A DNA stretch of 21,203 nt from an uncultured Eubacteriales bacterium (GTDB lineage Bacteria > Bacillota_A > Clostridia > Christensenellales > Aristaeellaceae). Position numbers and translations under genes: made by a program. Shown one piece after another: positions 1 through 8,225 of this stretch. The notes below the pieces were generated by a model. That model worked only from the letters and a program-made list of their open reading frames with translations. It was not told where the DNA came from and made no database searches. The stretch lies in the NCBI GenBank assembly GCA_902775835.1, contig CACYNZ010000016.1, forward strand, positions 1 to 21,203, read 5' to 3'. The stretch's first letter is position 1, and each line of letters begins with the position of its first letter.

Positions 1-51
1 GATTTTGGACGCCCCCTTTCTCACACAATAGTCTAGCACATGTGAGATGAG

Positions 52-95
52 GACATAATCACTTTTGGATAGGTGAGACATTATCACTTTTGGAT
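52..95. repeat. Two 19-bp direct repeats, possible transposon edge
   Basis: Positions 52-70 and 77-95 are 19-bp direct repeats with one mismatch (GACAT-A/T-ATCACTTTTGGAT), 25 bp apart start to start. A third partial match, TTTTGGA, sits at 3-9. No gene overlaps them. Repeated blocks of about 20 bp near the ends are known for IS21-type insertion sequences, so this could be the right edge of an element lying mostly outside the window. That link is inference: no transposase is visible here. Confidence 0.5.
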
Positions 96-98
96 AAT

Positions 99-135
99 AA
101 ACCAGGAAGCAGCCCGTCTGCTTCCTGGTTTTTTG
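99..135 (+). terminator. Rho-independent terminator
   Basis: A perfect 14-bp inverted repeat (99-112 pairing with 118-131, arm AAACCAGGAAGCAG) encloses the 5-base loop CCCGT. A T run (129-134) directly follows the stem. It would end a + strand transcript entering from the left and isolates the MATE-luxS unit. Confidence 0.8.
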
Positions 136-137
136 TC

Positions 138-166
138 TTGCACTCTTCCGGGAAACGTGGTACAAC
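138..166 (+). promoter_or_regulatory. Weak candidate promoter for the MATE-luxS unit
   Basis: TTGCAC (138-143) and TACAAC (161-166) are separated by 17 bases, just after the upstream terminator and about 50 bases before the MATE start codon. The -35 match is poor (3 of 6) and the -10 is 4 of 6. It is listed because the unit needs a promoter between the terminator and position 217 and this is the best pair I could find. Confidence 0.3.
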
Positions 167-216
167 TCTCCCCGCCCTCATCTAATGAAGGCAGACTCCC
201 TGAAAGGACCTGTTCT

Positions 217-1602
217 ATGTCCCGGAATCGTACCAGAGATATGACAGAGGGCTCGCCTCTGAAACTGATCATCACCTTCGCCGCGCCACTGCTGTTCGGC
301 TTTCTCTTTCAGCAGCTCTACAGTTTTGTGGACACGGCCATTGTCGGCAAGTACCTCGGCGCGGCCAAGCTGGCTGCCGTTGGCGACACCGGAAGCATCA
401 ATTTCCTGATCCTCGGCTTCTGCCAGGGCTGCTGTTCCGGTTTCGCCATTCCCATCGCCCAGACCTTTGGCGCGCGGGATGAGGCAGGTCTCCGGCGCGC
501 GGTCACCGGCAGCATCCGGCTGTGCACGGTCCTGAGCGTTTTCATGGCTGTGCTCACCGCCCTTGCCTGCCCGGCCATGCTCCGGCTCATGAATACGCCG
601 GAGGAGATCATTGCCGATTCCATTTCCTATATCCGCATTATTTTCATAGGCATTCCGGTGACAATCCTGTATAATATGGCCAGCGGAATTCTGCGCTCCC
701 TGGGAGACAGCCGCACGCCGGTGCTTTTCCTGATCATGGCCTCCCTGATCAATATTGTGCTGGATTTCGTGCTGATCCTTGTCTTCCACATGGACGTGGC
801 CGGCGCCGCCATCGCCACGGTGATCAGCCAGCTCTGCTCCGGTATCGGCTGCCTGCTGGTCATGCGCCGGAATTTTCCGATCCTGCGCCTTTCCCGGGAA
901 GACTGGAACACGTCCCCGGCCCAGCTCCGCAAGCTTGCGTCCATCGGTCTGCCCATGGGACTGCAGTACTCCATCACCGCCATCGGCTCAGTGATCGTGC
1001 AGTGGTCCGTCAACGGCATCGGCGTCAACGCGGTGGCTGCCGTGGCCGCCGGTGCCAAGGTCAGCATTTTCTTCTGCTGCTTCTTTGACGCCGTGGCCAC
1101 CACCATGGCCACCTTTGCCGGACAGAACATGGGCGCCCGGAAAATCTCCCGCATCCATCAGGGGCTTCTGAGCTCGGCGCTCATCGGGATCATCTACTGT
1201 CTGCTGGCCCTTGGCGTCATTCTGCTGGGCGGCCGCGGGCTTCTGGGACTGTTTGTGGACGCCGGAAGGGATCCGGAAGTGCTGGAAATGGCTTTCCAGT
1301 TCCTGCGGACCAGCGCCGTGTTCTATATCCCGCTTTTGTTCGTAAACATTCTGCGCTTTTCCATTCAGGGCATGGGATACACGCGCATTGCCATGATCGC
1401 CGGTGTGTTTGAAATGGTGGCCCGGACCCTGGTGGCCCTGTTCCTCGTGCCTGTTCTGCGGTATGATGGCGCTGTGCTGGCCAATCCTGCCGCCTGGATC
1501 ATGGCAGACCTGTTCCTGTTCCCCTGCTACTTCCATGTGCTGCATATGGTGCGTCAGCGCCTGCATGAGCCAAGACAACCCAAGGAGGAATCCGCGTGCT
1601 GA
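217..1602 (+). CDS. MATE family multidrug/Na+(H+) antiporter
   Basis: This encodes a 461-residue polytopic inner-membrane transporter of the MATE family, which exports cationic drugs or metabolites in exchange for Na+ or H+. The N-terminal part has the typical MATE opening: a short polar start, then FAAPLLFGFLFQQLYSFVD and AIVGKYLGAAKLAAVG. About twelve hydrophobic segments follow, split into two homologous halves, and the length matches the family. The open frame extends upstream to 73, but the start at 217 is chosen because AAAGGA lies 8 bases ahead and the upstream residues are not MATE-like and cross a terminator hairpin. The 3' end overlaps luxS by 7 bases, so the two are probably translated together. 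The transported substrate cannot be told from sequence. The next gene makes co-transport with methyl-cycle or AI-2 products a speculation only. Confidence 0.92.
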   Translation: MSRNRTRDMTEGSPLKLIITFAAPLLFGFLFQQLYSFVDTAIVGKYLGAAKLAAVGDTGSINFLILGFCQGCCSGFAIPIAQTFGARDEAGLRRAVTGSIRLCTVLSVFMAVLTALACPAMLRLMNTPEEIIADSISYIRIIFIGIPVTILYNMASGILRSLGDSRTPVLFLIMASLINIVLDFVLILVFHMDVAGAAIATVISQLCSGIGCLLVMRRNFPILRLSREDWNTSPAQLRKLASIGLPMGLQYSITAIGSVIVQWSVNGIGVNAVAAVAAGAKVSIFFCCFFDAVATTMATFAGQNMGARKISRIHQGLLSSALIGIIYCLLALGVILLGGRGLLGLFVDAGRDPEVLEMAFQFLRTSAVFYIPLLFVNILRFSIQGMGYTRIAMIAGVFEMVARTLVALFLVPVLRYDGAVLANPAAWIMADLFLFPCYFHVLHMVRQRLHEPRQPKEESAC

Positions 1603-2081
1603 AAAAGATTGCATCCTTCACCATTAACCATGACATTCTGACGCCCGGCCTGTATCTTTCCCGGGTGGACGGAAACGACATGACCTATGATCTGCGCCTG
1701 AAGACACCCAATCAGGGGGATTACCTGGAAAACGGCGCCCTGCACACGCTGGAGCATCTGATCGCCACCTATCTGCGCTCCTCGCGCTTTTCCGATGAAG
1801 TGGTCTATTTCGGACCCATGGGCTGCCGGACCGGATTTTACATGATCCTGCGCGATACCATTGATGTCCCCGAAGTGATCGCGCTCACCCGGGAGGCCTT
1901 CCAGTTCGCCGCCGAGTATGAGGGAGAAATCCCCGGCGCGAAGAAGCGCGAGTGCGGCAATTATCTGGAGCATGACCTGGCCGGCGCGAAAAAGGAAGCC
2001 GCCGCTTATGTAAAAGTCCTCACGCTCTGGCAGCCGGAGGACCTGACCTATCCCACAGAAGCGGATGGTAACAGAGCATGA
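1596..2081 (+). CDS. luxS: S-ribosylhomocysteine lyase LuxS
   Basis: LuxS cleaves S-ribosylhomocysteine to homocysteine and 4,5-dihydroxy-2,3-pentanedione, the precursor of autoinducer-2, in the activated methyl cycle of the cytosol. The 161-residue product has all family landmarks. The metal-binding HTLEH motif is at residues 50-54 (His50, His54, with Glu53 the conserved acid). GPMGCRTGFYM holds the catalytic Cys77. ECGNYLEHDL supplies the third metal ligand, Cys120. The spacing of these residues parallels the Bacillus subtilis enzyme. The start is GTG at 1596, supported by AAGGAGG 7 bases upstream, and lies inside the end of the MATE gene. The stop overlaps the following ATG as ATGA, so the three genes look translationally coupled. 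Confidence 0.97.
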   Translation: MLKKIASFTINHDILTPGLYLSRVDGNDMTYDLRLKTPNQGDYLENGALHTLEHLIATYLRSSRFSDEVVYFGPMGCRTGFYMILRDTIDVPEVIALTREAFQFAAEYEGEIPGAKKRECGNYLEHDLAGAKKEAAAYVKVLTLWQPEDLTYPTEADGNRA

Positions 2082-2770
2082 GAATTCTTTTTCTGGCCGA
2101 CCTGCACGGAAACATGGTCGCCACGGAGGCCATGGAAAAAATGCTCCGCTTCCTGGCGCCCGATGATATCTGGTTTCTGGGCGACGCGGTGGGAAAAGGC
2201 CCCCAGAGCCGGGAAACCTGCGACTGGGTGCGCGCCAACTGCCGGCATTTCATCGGCGGCAACTGGGACTACGGCATCGGCGGACGCGAGTTCAGCGAGG
2301 ACGGCTATTTCTGGGACCAGCTGGGAGAAGAGCGTATGGCCTGGCTCAACAGCCTGCCCCTGGAAGATGAACTCACGGTCTGCGGCCAGCGCTTCCGTCT
2401 CTTTCACGGGCGTCCGGTGACCCCGCTGCTGGTGGCCACCACGGAAAGCACTGAGCTGGAACCCCTGTTTGAGACAAAGAAGGGGCGGTTTCAGGGCGTT
2501 CTCTTTGCCGACAGCCACCGGCCCTTTGTGCGCACGCTGAACTGCGGATACTACATGAACACCGGAAGCGTGGGCAATTCCATGGGCGTTCCCCGGGCGC
2601 ATGCCCTGCTCATGGAAAGCGTGGAAACGCTCTCCGCCCTCTCCTTCCAGGTCATTTCCGTGCCCTATGATAACGAAAAGGCGGCACAGATCGCGCGCAG
2701 CGATCCGTATCTGCCGCACAAGGATGCCTATATCCGGGAGGTCCTGACCGGAATCTATTCCCGCAACTAG
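2078..2770 (+). CDS. Calcineurin-like metallophosphoesterase (YfcE-like)
   Basis: This 230-residue cytosolic protein belongs to the calcineurin-like metallophosphoesterases, which use a dinuclear metal centre to hydrolyse phosphomono- or diesters. Motifs appear in order: DLHGN (residues 8-12), GDAVGKGP (35-42), GNWD (61-64), FHGRP (109-113), and NTGSVG (161-166), the last resembling the NPGSVG of YfcE/MJ0936-type enzymes. One oddity is that the usual GHTH metal motif reads ADSHRPF (144-150), keeping only one clear histidine. The ATG overlaps the luxS stop as ATGA and no strong ribosome binding site precedes it, which suggests translational coupling. Its link to LuxS chemistry is unknown. The substrate could be a sugar or nucleotide phosphate, and the family is too broad to decide. 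Confidence 0.85.
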   Translation: MRILFLADLHGNMVATEAMEKMLRFLAPDDIWFLGDAVGKGPQSRETCDWVRANCRHFIGGNWDYGIGGREFSEDGYFWDQLGEERMAWLNSLPLEDELTVCGQRFRLFHGRPVTPLLVATTESTELEPLFETKKGRFQGVLFADSHRPFVRTLNCGYYMNTGSVGNSMGVPRAHALLMESVETLSALSFQVISVPYDNEKAAQIARSDPYLPHKDAYIREVLTGIYSRN

Positions 2771-2783
2771 TGTTCTGCATAAG

Positions 2784-2814
2784 AAAAGCATGGGCTGATG
2801 GCCCATGCTTTTTG
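2784..2814. terminator. Bidirectional terminator between convergent units
   Basis: A perfect 12-bp inverted repeat (2784-2795 and 2801-2812, arm AAAAGCATGGGC) encloses a 5-base loop, with T runs reading out on both strands. It lies 14 bases after the phosphoesterase stop and 19 bases beyond the GH32 stop on the other strand, so it can end both converging transcripts. Confidence 0.85.
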
Positions 2815-2832
2815 TGATCCCGGAAAACGCTG

Positions 2833-4266
2833 TCAGCCCAGTTTCCAGCAGTCCAGTTCCACTTCTGCCCTGCCCTTGACAGAAACAGAGAGGTTGTATG
2901 CCTCACCTTTGGGGAAGGCAATGGCGCTCATGGTCTCGCCGCCGGCAAACACTTCCACGGAACAGTTGTCCACAAACACCGTCATTTCCAGCTGACCCTC
3001 CACGGCCCTGAGCGGCATGCGGATCTCGGGAATGAACCTGCCCATCTGATTATACGCGATATCTGTACGGTTCAGGATCAGCGTGTCCTCCAGCCAGAGC
3101 AGGGAAACCTTCTCATCATGGTCTTCCATGACGCTCAGCACCACTGCACCCGCCTGGGATACATCCGCACGGAAATGAATTTCCGCGTGCCGCGCGCACA
3201 CATCCTCCAGGCAGACCCGGGCATTGTCAATCTCCGCGCACAGCCGGTTCTTTTCCTGCCGCAGCTTCCGGATCTCAGGAACAGGCTCCTGCACAATCCG
3301 GTCTCCCTCCAGACGCAGCACACGGGGCAGCGACATCATGCCGCTCCAGCCATGGTCCAGCAGCGCAGTGGGATATTCCGTTTCCCAGGACGCCATCCAG
3401 CTGACGGCAATCCGTTCCCCGTTTTTCCCCTCACAGGTCTGCGTCGCATAAAACTCCCGGCCATGGTCCACGAACTGCCATGCGCCTGGCGTGAAATGGA
3501 TCTGTTCCCGGTCAGTTTCCCCCACCGTGTACAGAACCGGCCTCGGGTTTTCCCCGTTCTTTCCCTTCTTCTCCACCTTGGAGTAGAGAACCACGGTTTT
3601 CCCATCCATCGGGAATACATCCGGACATTCCGGCATGATACCCTCGGTCCGGCAGTACACGCCTTCATACTTCCACCGGTTCATGTCCGGAGACGAAAAG
3701 CAGACAAGAAGTCCGCCGCTGCTGTGCTTGGCCGCCATCACAGCCCGATATCCATCCGCGGTCCGGATCAGTTTCGGATCCCGGAAATCCTTGCGCACAT
3801 ACCCTTCCGGAAGCAGCTCAAACGGCATGACCGGATTGTTTTCCGCCTTCACCATGTCCGTCCCGTCAAAATGCGCCAGACACTGCTGCTGGAGATTGCC
3901 TTCCTCACTGACACCCGTATACAAAATATGTGCTCCGCCTCTGCCGTCAGGCAGGGCTGTACCGGAGAAACATCCGCTCACATCATAGGGCTGATCCGGA
4001 GCCATGACGACCGGCAGATCCTCCCAGTGCACCAGATCCCTGGAGCGCCAGTGCCCCCAGTGCATATCATTCCATTTTGCATCATAGGGATAGTGCTGAT
4101 AGAACAGATGATACCATTCCCCGTCGAAATAGAAACCGTTGGGATCGTTGATCCATCCGATCGGTGCAACGGCATGAAAGCAGGGACGGTAGCGCGTATC
4201 CAGTTTCTCCCTGTTCTGCGCTATGTATGCATTGGCGGCATCCAACAGTTCAGTTCTCTGATTCAT
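2833..4266 (-). CDS. GH32 beta-fructofuranosidase (invertase/SacA-like), cytosolic
   Basis: This glycoside hydrolase of family 32 cleaves terminal beta-fructofuranosyl bonds in sucrose, sucrose-phosphate or short fructans. It has 477 residues and no signal peptide, so it should act in the cytosol. The three catalytic motifs are intact: WINDPNG (38-44, nucleophile Asp41), FRDPK (161-165, transition-state stabiliser Asp163) and ECPD (213-216, acid/base Glu213). FYATQT and a C-terminal beta-sandwich follow as in SacA-type enzymes. The start at 4266 is preferred because GAAGGA lies 9 bases before it. An ATG at 4275 overlaps the upstream stop (ATGA) but abuts that site with no spacing. With ABC rather than PTS import in this operon, unphosphorylated sucrose or fructo-oligosaccharide is the likelier substrate. 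Last gene of the operon. Confidence 0.93.
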   Translation of the reverse strand: MNQRTELLDAANAYIAQNREKLDTRYRPCFHAVAPIGWINDPNGFYFDGEWYHLFYQHYPYDAKWNDMHWGHWRSRDLVHWEDLPVVMAPDQPYDVSGCFSGTALPDGRGGAHILYTGVSEEGNLQQQCLAHFDGTDMVKAENNPVMPFELLPEGYVRKDFRDPKLIRTADGYRAVMAAKHSSGGLLVCFSSPDMNRWKYEGVYCRTEGIMPECPDVFPMDGKTVVLYSKVEKKGKNGENPRPVLYTVGETDREQIHFTPGAWQFVDHGREFYATQTCEGKNGERIAVSWMASWETEYPTALLDHGWSGMMSLPRVLRLEGDRIVQEPVPEIRKLRQEKNRLCAEIDNARVCLEDVCARHAEIHFRADVSQAGAVVLSVMEDHDEKVSLLWLEDTLILNRTDIAYNQMGRFIPEIRMPLRAVEGQLEMTVFVDNCSVEVFAGGETMSAIAFPKGEAYNLSVSVKGRAEVELDCWKLG

Positions 4267-4271
4267 TGCAT

Positions 4272-5831
4272 TCATTCCTTCAGTTGACGCATCGTCAGAT
4301 TTGCAAAGACGGCTTCCCCGTCACTCACATATACGCCCCACGGCTTTCCGGGCATCCGGTAAATCCGGGTGGAAAGAGCTTCCCTGTGATCCAGGAAAAA
4401 CACGGCAACATCGTTGTCAATGAGAATATCGAGATGATAGGTCCTGCTGTCCGTCTGGATTTTCCTGCTGATCCGGCTGCTCTCCACTGAATAGCGCATC
4501 CTTGCCACGGTGGTGCCGTCATAGCGCAGCAGTCCGAATTTCATGTCCAGCTCCACAGCCAGCGCCTGCATGTGCTTGGCGCTTCCAAAGGAAAAGCCTG
4601 CGCCTCTGGCGTCTGCGGAAAGGGTGACGTCCGTGGAAATCAGCACCGGACGGTCCGGGAGCGCGTCAAAGACCACGCCGCCGCCGTCCCGGTCCGCGGA
4701 AATGGTGACCGTATCATCTTCCACCCGGCCTTCCGAAGACACCAGCATGCCGTCCAGCGGCACGGGATCACCGAAGGCTTCCTGGATTGTATCAGGAAGA
4801 TGAATGGAAAGCCACCCGTCTTTATCCTGTTCCAGCTGAAAGACTGCAAGATTGCCGGCCCAGTCCCAGTTTGAGGTATCCTTGAACTCACCGCTGTATC
4901 CGCCGCGCGTGGCAATCCATCCGCACAGATACCGCTTCCCGTTCAGCACGCCTGTCTTGGCCGCATAAAACGCATGGCTGTCAAAGTCCTCCATGGGCGG
5001 ATGCTCCCAGGGGCCTTCCAGGGAGGACGCCCGTACATAGCGCGTCACCCAGTCCGTGGAGTATACACAGTACCACCAGTCACCCCAGCGGAACAGGTCC
5101 GGACATTCACAGCTGGTGGTGCCGGGCATGAGTAGCGGCTCCATAAGCTCCCAGGACGAGAGATCCGTGGAGCGGTAACGGGCCACCACAGCCCTGCCGT
5201 TGCGCACACCCATGATCAGCAGCCAGTACTCATCCGCTTCCTCGTTATAGAAGAGGAACGGGTCACGAAAATCCTCGATACTGTATCCTTCCTCCGGAGA
5301 TGCGGTAAAGGTTTCGTCTTCCAGCTTGGTAAAGTGCAGTCCGTCCTGGCTTACGGCATGCCGGATGTATTCACGCGGTTTCCCCTGGCTGAAGAGAAGG
5401 GGGTTATTACCGGTATAGAACGCATGATAGGTATCGCCGATTCTGGTCACGGATCCCGTGCCCAGTGCCCGGTCATAATCCGTGATATGTGTGGTGGGAA
5501 TGGCTTCCCCGAGATATTCATAGTGCACAAAATCATCCGTGACAAAACTGTGGAAGGGATGATATGTGGGTGCTCCGTCCCGCCAGTCCTGCAGATAATA
5601 CAGCTGCAGTCTGCCTGACGCCTCGTCCCCTGCCAGCGGCATCACATCGCCTACCCAGCCCTTTGGCGGTTTGGCAAAAATGGTGTACTCCGCCTTTTGA
5701 ATATCCCAGTCGCTGTGAACTGGAAACTCCCGGTTTTCATGAAGCCGGATTTCCGCACCGGCAGAAGCTGCACAGGCTAAGCCAAGCATTACGCCCGCAC
5801 TTAAGGAAGCAAGAATTCTGCTCATTCTCAT
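4272..5831 (-). CDS. Exported GH32-like (clan GH-J) five-bladed propeller hydrolase
   Basis: This 519-residue protein has a signal peptide (basic start, hydrophobic stretch, then ASAGAE, cleavage near residues 23-26), so it should act outside the membrane. The catalytic layout is that of GH32: Asp62 in GDVMP, Asp190 in FRDP (188-191) and Glu242 in ECPD (242-245). The first motif departs from the usual NDPN sequence. Residues after about 370 form a probable C-terminal beta-sandwich ending in VYVSDGEAVFANL. It is a paralogue of the first operon gene (18193-19605), sharing the GD-x-x-P motif, ECPD(L/M)F, GDWWY, FYAAK and the C-terminal pattern. Hydrolysis or transfer of a fructofuranoside is expected, but substrate is open and could include difructose anhydrides or other furanosides. 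GGAGAGG precedes the ATG by 5 bases. Confidence 0.82.
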   Translation of the reverse strand: MRMSRILASLSAGVMLGLACAASAGAEIRLHENREFPVHSDWDIQKAEYTIFAKPPKGWVGDVMPLAGDEASGRLQLYYLQDWRDGAPTYHPFHSFVTDDFVHYEYLGEAIPTTHITDYDRALGTGSVTRIGDTYHAFYTGNNPLLFSQGKPREYIRHAVSQDGLHFTKLEDETFTASPEEGYSIEDFRDPFLFYNEEADEYWLLIMGVRNGRAVVARYRSTDLSSWELMEPLLMPGTTSCECPDLFRWGDWWYCVYSTDWVTRYVRASSLEGPWEHPPMEDFDSHAFYAAKTGVLNGKRYLCGWIATRGGYSGEFKDTSNWDWAGNLAVFQLEQDKDGWLSIHLPDTIQEAFGDPVPLDGMLVSSEGRVEDDTVTISADRDGGGVVFDALPDRPVLISTDVTLSADARGAGFSFGSAKHMQALAVELDMKFGLLRYDGTTVARMRYSVESSRISRKIQTDSRTYHLDILIDNDVAVFFLDHREALSTRIYRMPGKPWGVYVSDGEAVFANLTMRQLKE

Positions 5832-5859
5832 TTTTGCCTCTCCGTTCTTGAATGTAAGA

Positions 5860-5888
5860 CGGAGCCGCTACTGTCAGCAGCGGCTCCG
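5860..5888 (-). promoter_or_regulatory. Intercistronic hairpin after the binding-protein gene
   Basis: A perfect 10-bp GC-rich inverted repeat (5860-5869 and 5879-5888, arm CGGAGCCGCT) with a 9-base loop lies 19 bases after the binding-protein stop and before the GH32-like gene. There is no T run, so it is not a classical terminator. Such structures often protect the 3' end of binding-protein mRNA or cause partial termination, giving the binding protein higher levels than downstream enzymes. Confidence 0.65.
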
Positions 5889-5907
5889 AAACAGCAGAGA
5901 TTGGTTC

Positions 5908-7161
5908 TCAGTTGCTCATGGTGGATTCGTATCCGGCCTTGATCTGCTCATCGGCCTTGGTCAGGAAGTTGACCACGGGCTCATTGGAGCGCAGACCGGT
6001 GAACACGGTGTAGTTGTTGTCCCAGTACTGGTCGATGCCGATCGGCACGAAGTGAGCCTTGCCGGCCAGCATGTTCATCATGTTCACGTTCTGCTCGCCA
6101 TAGCGGGCCACATTGGTGGCATTGGAGCTTTCAATTCTCATCTGGGCGCTCATTTCAATGAACTGAGCCGCAGCTTCGGGATGCTCGGAGGTAATGCCGA
6201 TGCACCAGCCGGTCACGCCAGCCAGGCAGGTATCGCCTTCGCCAGAGGGGCCCTTGGGCATGGGAACCCAGTCCACTTCAAAGGGCAGAGTGCCGTCCAC
6301 CTGCTTGCCGAGAATGGCATAGGCAAATTCCAGGGTCATGGCCAGCTTGCCGTTGTTCCAGCCGGCGGTGAAGGTGTCATCGCCGCTGTTGGGCCACATG
6401 CACTTGTCCACAGTGTAGCATTCCTGCAGGAAGGTCATGGTCTCGGTGCCGGCATCGGTGAGATATCCGGTGGAGATGGTGCCGTCTGCATTGTAGATCA
6501 GGTTGCTGGTGCCATTGGAGGCCAGGAAGGATACATAGTCGGTATCCCAGTAGCCGAAACCGAACTGGTCGTCTTCACCGTCATTGTCGGTGTCAGCGGT
6601 CAGCTCATTGGCCACGCGGCGGAAGTTTTCCCAGGTCCATTCCCCGGCATTGTACAGATCGCGGGGCAGGTCCACGCCATTGGCCTCAAACATATCCACA
6701 TTGTAGTACAGAACCAGGGGAGAAACGTCGTTGCCAGCAGCATAGGCTTCTCCGCCGAAGGTGAACGCATTGGTCACGCTCTCATAGAAGCATTCCTTGC
6801 TCAGGTCCACATACTGGGAGATGGGCTGGACAATCTTGCGGGCAGGATATACCGGGAAGGACTGGTCATTTGCCTGCACCAGGTCAACGGGTTCGCCATT
6901 GCCCACGCGGCTGGCAGCGGTGGAGATCATGTCGCCCCATTCCACAGCAATGACATTGACCTTCACGCCGGTCTTTGCTTCAAACTCGGGGATTACGCTC
7001 CAGACCGGATCAAAGGTCTGAGGATTGGCTTCCATGTTGCTCTTGTAGGTTTCTTCGGTGTTGTACCAGATGATGTTGATGGTATCCTCAGCCAGAGCGG
7101 GAACCGCCACCAGGCCAAGAAGCATCGTCAGGGCCAGAAGAGAAGCGAGAAACTTTTTCAT
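5908..7161 (-). CDS. ABC transporter extracellular solute-binding protein, family 1
   Basis: This 417-residue protein captures sugar for a CUT1-type ABC importer. A signal peptide (residues 1-24) ends in PALA followed by ED, with no lipobox cysteine, unlike the lipid-anchored binding proteins usual in Gram-positive bacteria. The mature part reads as a family 1 binding protein: IIWYNTEE near the start, FEAKTGVKVNV (60-70), GEPVDLV (89-95), PLVLYYN (148-154) and WTWENF (175-180). Residues 190-198, DTDNDGEDD, resemble an EF-hand-like calcium loop known in some sugar-binding proteins. AAGGAGG sits 7 bases before the ATG. The two genes upstream encode its probable permeases, and this gene pairs with them in the second half of the symmetric cluster. 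Ligand unknown; the adjacent GH32-like genes suggest a fructose-containing oligosaccharide. Confidence 0.92.
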   Translation of the reverse strand: MKKFLASLLALTMLLGLVAVPALAEDTINIIWYNTEETYKSNMEANPQTFDPVWSVIPEFEAKTGVKVNVIAVEWGDMISTAASRVGNGEPVDLVQANDQSFPVYPARKIVQPISQYVDLSKECFYESVTNAFTFGGEAYAAGNDVSPLVLYYNVDMFEANGVDLPRDLYNAGEWTWENFRRVANELTADTDNDGEDDQFGFGYWDTDYVSFLASNGTSNLIYNADGTISTGYLTDAGTETMTFLQECYTVDKCMWPNSGDDTFTAGWNNGKLAMTLEFAYAILGKQVDGTLPFEVDWVPMPKGPSGEGDTCLAGVTGWCIGITSEHPEAAAQFIEMSAQMRIESSNATNVARYGEQNVNMMNMLAGKAHFVPIGIDQYWDNNYTVFTGLRSNEPVVNFLTKADEQIKAGYESTMSN

Positions 7162-7222
7162 GGGAATGCCTCCTTGTTCGATGAAAGTATTGATCAGGCT
7201 TTCGCCTTGGATCCGGAAATAA

Positions 7223-8206
7223 TTACTTGATGCCGATATGCTCGATGGAATCCGCCAGGAAACGCTGGGTGAAAACGAACATGATCAGCATCGGCGCAAC
7301 CGTCAGCAGACAGCCGGCCTGCATGCGCGTAACGATTTTTTCAGGGTTCGTGCCCAGCTGAACGCCCGCCAGCGCTGACACCTGGGACAGGTCCATTCTC
7401 AGCATGGACAGGGCAGTCATGATAGAGCGGTTATCCGAGCCCAGGAACTGTTTGGACAGGTAGTACTCGCCCCAGTTCCAGACAAAGGAGAAGAGGAACA
7501 CGGTGATAATGGCGTTCTTCACGTTGGGCAGCATGATGCTGAAGAACGTGCGGTAGGGACCGGCGCCATCGATATAGGCAGCGTCCTCCAGCGCCACGGG
7601 CAGGCCCATGAAGAACTGCCGGTAGATGAAGATATACAGACCGCTGCGCACGCCCATGGCCAGCATGGAAGGAATGATCATGGGCCACAGTGTTCCGATC
7701 AGGTTGATGGAATCCTGTCCTGTAAAGACTTTCACCAGGCCGGCGAAACTCGCATAGCGCCAGCGAGAATACAGCGGCAGGATCAGAGTCTGGGAAGGCA
7801 CCACAATGGTAAACACCACGATCAGGAAAAGAATGTTCTTTCCGGGGAACTTGAACCGGGCAAACCCGTATCCTGCAACAGCGCAGGAGAACACGTCACA
7901 GAAACCGCATATGATGCTCAGTGTCATGCTGACGCCGAACGCCTTCCAGTAGTTCATGGACTTCAGTGCGTCGGTAAAGTTGCTCATGGTGAAGTTCTTC
8001 GGAATCCACACAATGGAAGGATCGTTGATGTCGCCAGGATCCCGGACGGCCATGGAAAGCATATACAGCACGGGATAAAGCAGCTGATATGCAAGGCAGG
8101 CGCAGATGAGGTAGAACACGATTCTGCCCAGGACATGCGCAATCTTGCGGCGGCGGGTTTTTGCATCCAGCCTGTGCCTGGGTCGTTTTTCTGCATGGGC
8201 TGTCAT
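7223..8206 (-). CDS. Carbohydrate ABC transporter permease (MalG-type, CUT1)
   Basis: This 327-residue inner-membrane protein is the MalG-type half of a sugar importer. A basic cytosolic N-terminus (RHRLDAKTRRRK) leads into about six membrane segments, the first near residues 27-53. The cytosolic EAA loop that docks the ATPase is clear at 206-229, reading LEDAAYIDGAG then LP. The frame is open upstream to 8266, but the start at 8206 is chosen because AAGGAGG and AGGA lie just ahead and the longer form would run into the preceding gene. It follows the MalF-type permease by 19 bases and precedes its likely binding protein by 61. Permeases of this kind need an ATPase, which is not encoded in this window. 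Confidence 0.93.
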   Translation of the reverse strand: MTAHAEKRPRHRLDAKTRRRKIAHVLGRIVFYLICACLAYQLLYPVLYMLSMAVRDPGDINDPSIVWIPKNFTMSNFTDALKSMNYWKAFGVSMTLSIICGFCDVFSCAVAGYGFARFKFPGKNILFLIVVFTIVVPSQTLILPLYSRWRYASFAGLVKVFTGQDSINLIGTLWPMIIPSMLAMGVRSGLYIFIYRQFFMGLPVALEDAAYIDGAGPYRTFFSIMLPNVKNAIITVFLFSFVWNWGEYYLSKQFLGSDNRSIMTALSMLRMDLSQVSALAGVQLGTNPEKIVTRMQAGCLLTVAPMLIMFVFTQRFLADSIEHIGIK

Positions 8207-8225
8207 TGTCTTCCTGCCTCCTTTC

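Noticed and set aside
73..216. N-terminal extension of the MATE protein
   Set aside because: It would be read through a rho-independent terminator hairpin, has no MATE-like residues, and the start at 217 has a good ribosome binding site.
5848..7230. 460-codon + strand open frame over the binding-protein gene
   Set aside because: Antisense to a well-supported binding-protein gene, with Gly/His-rich composition and no ribosome binding site.
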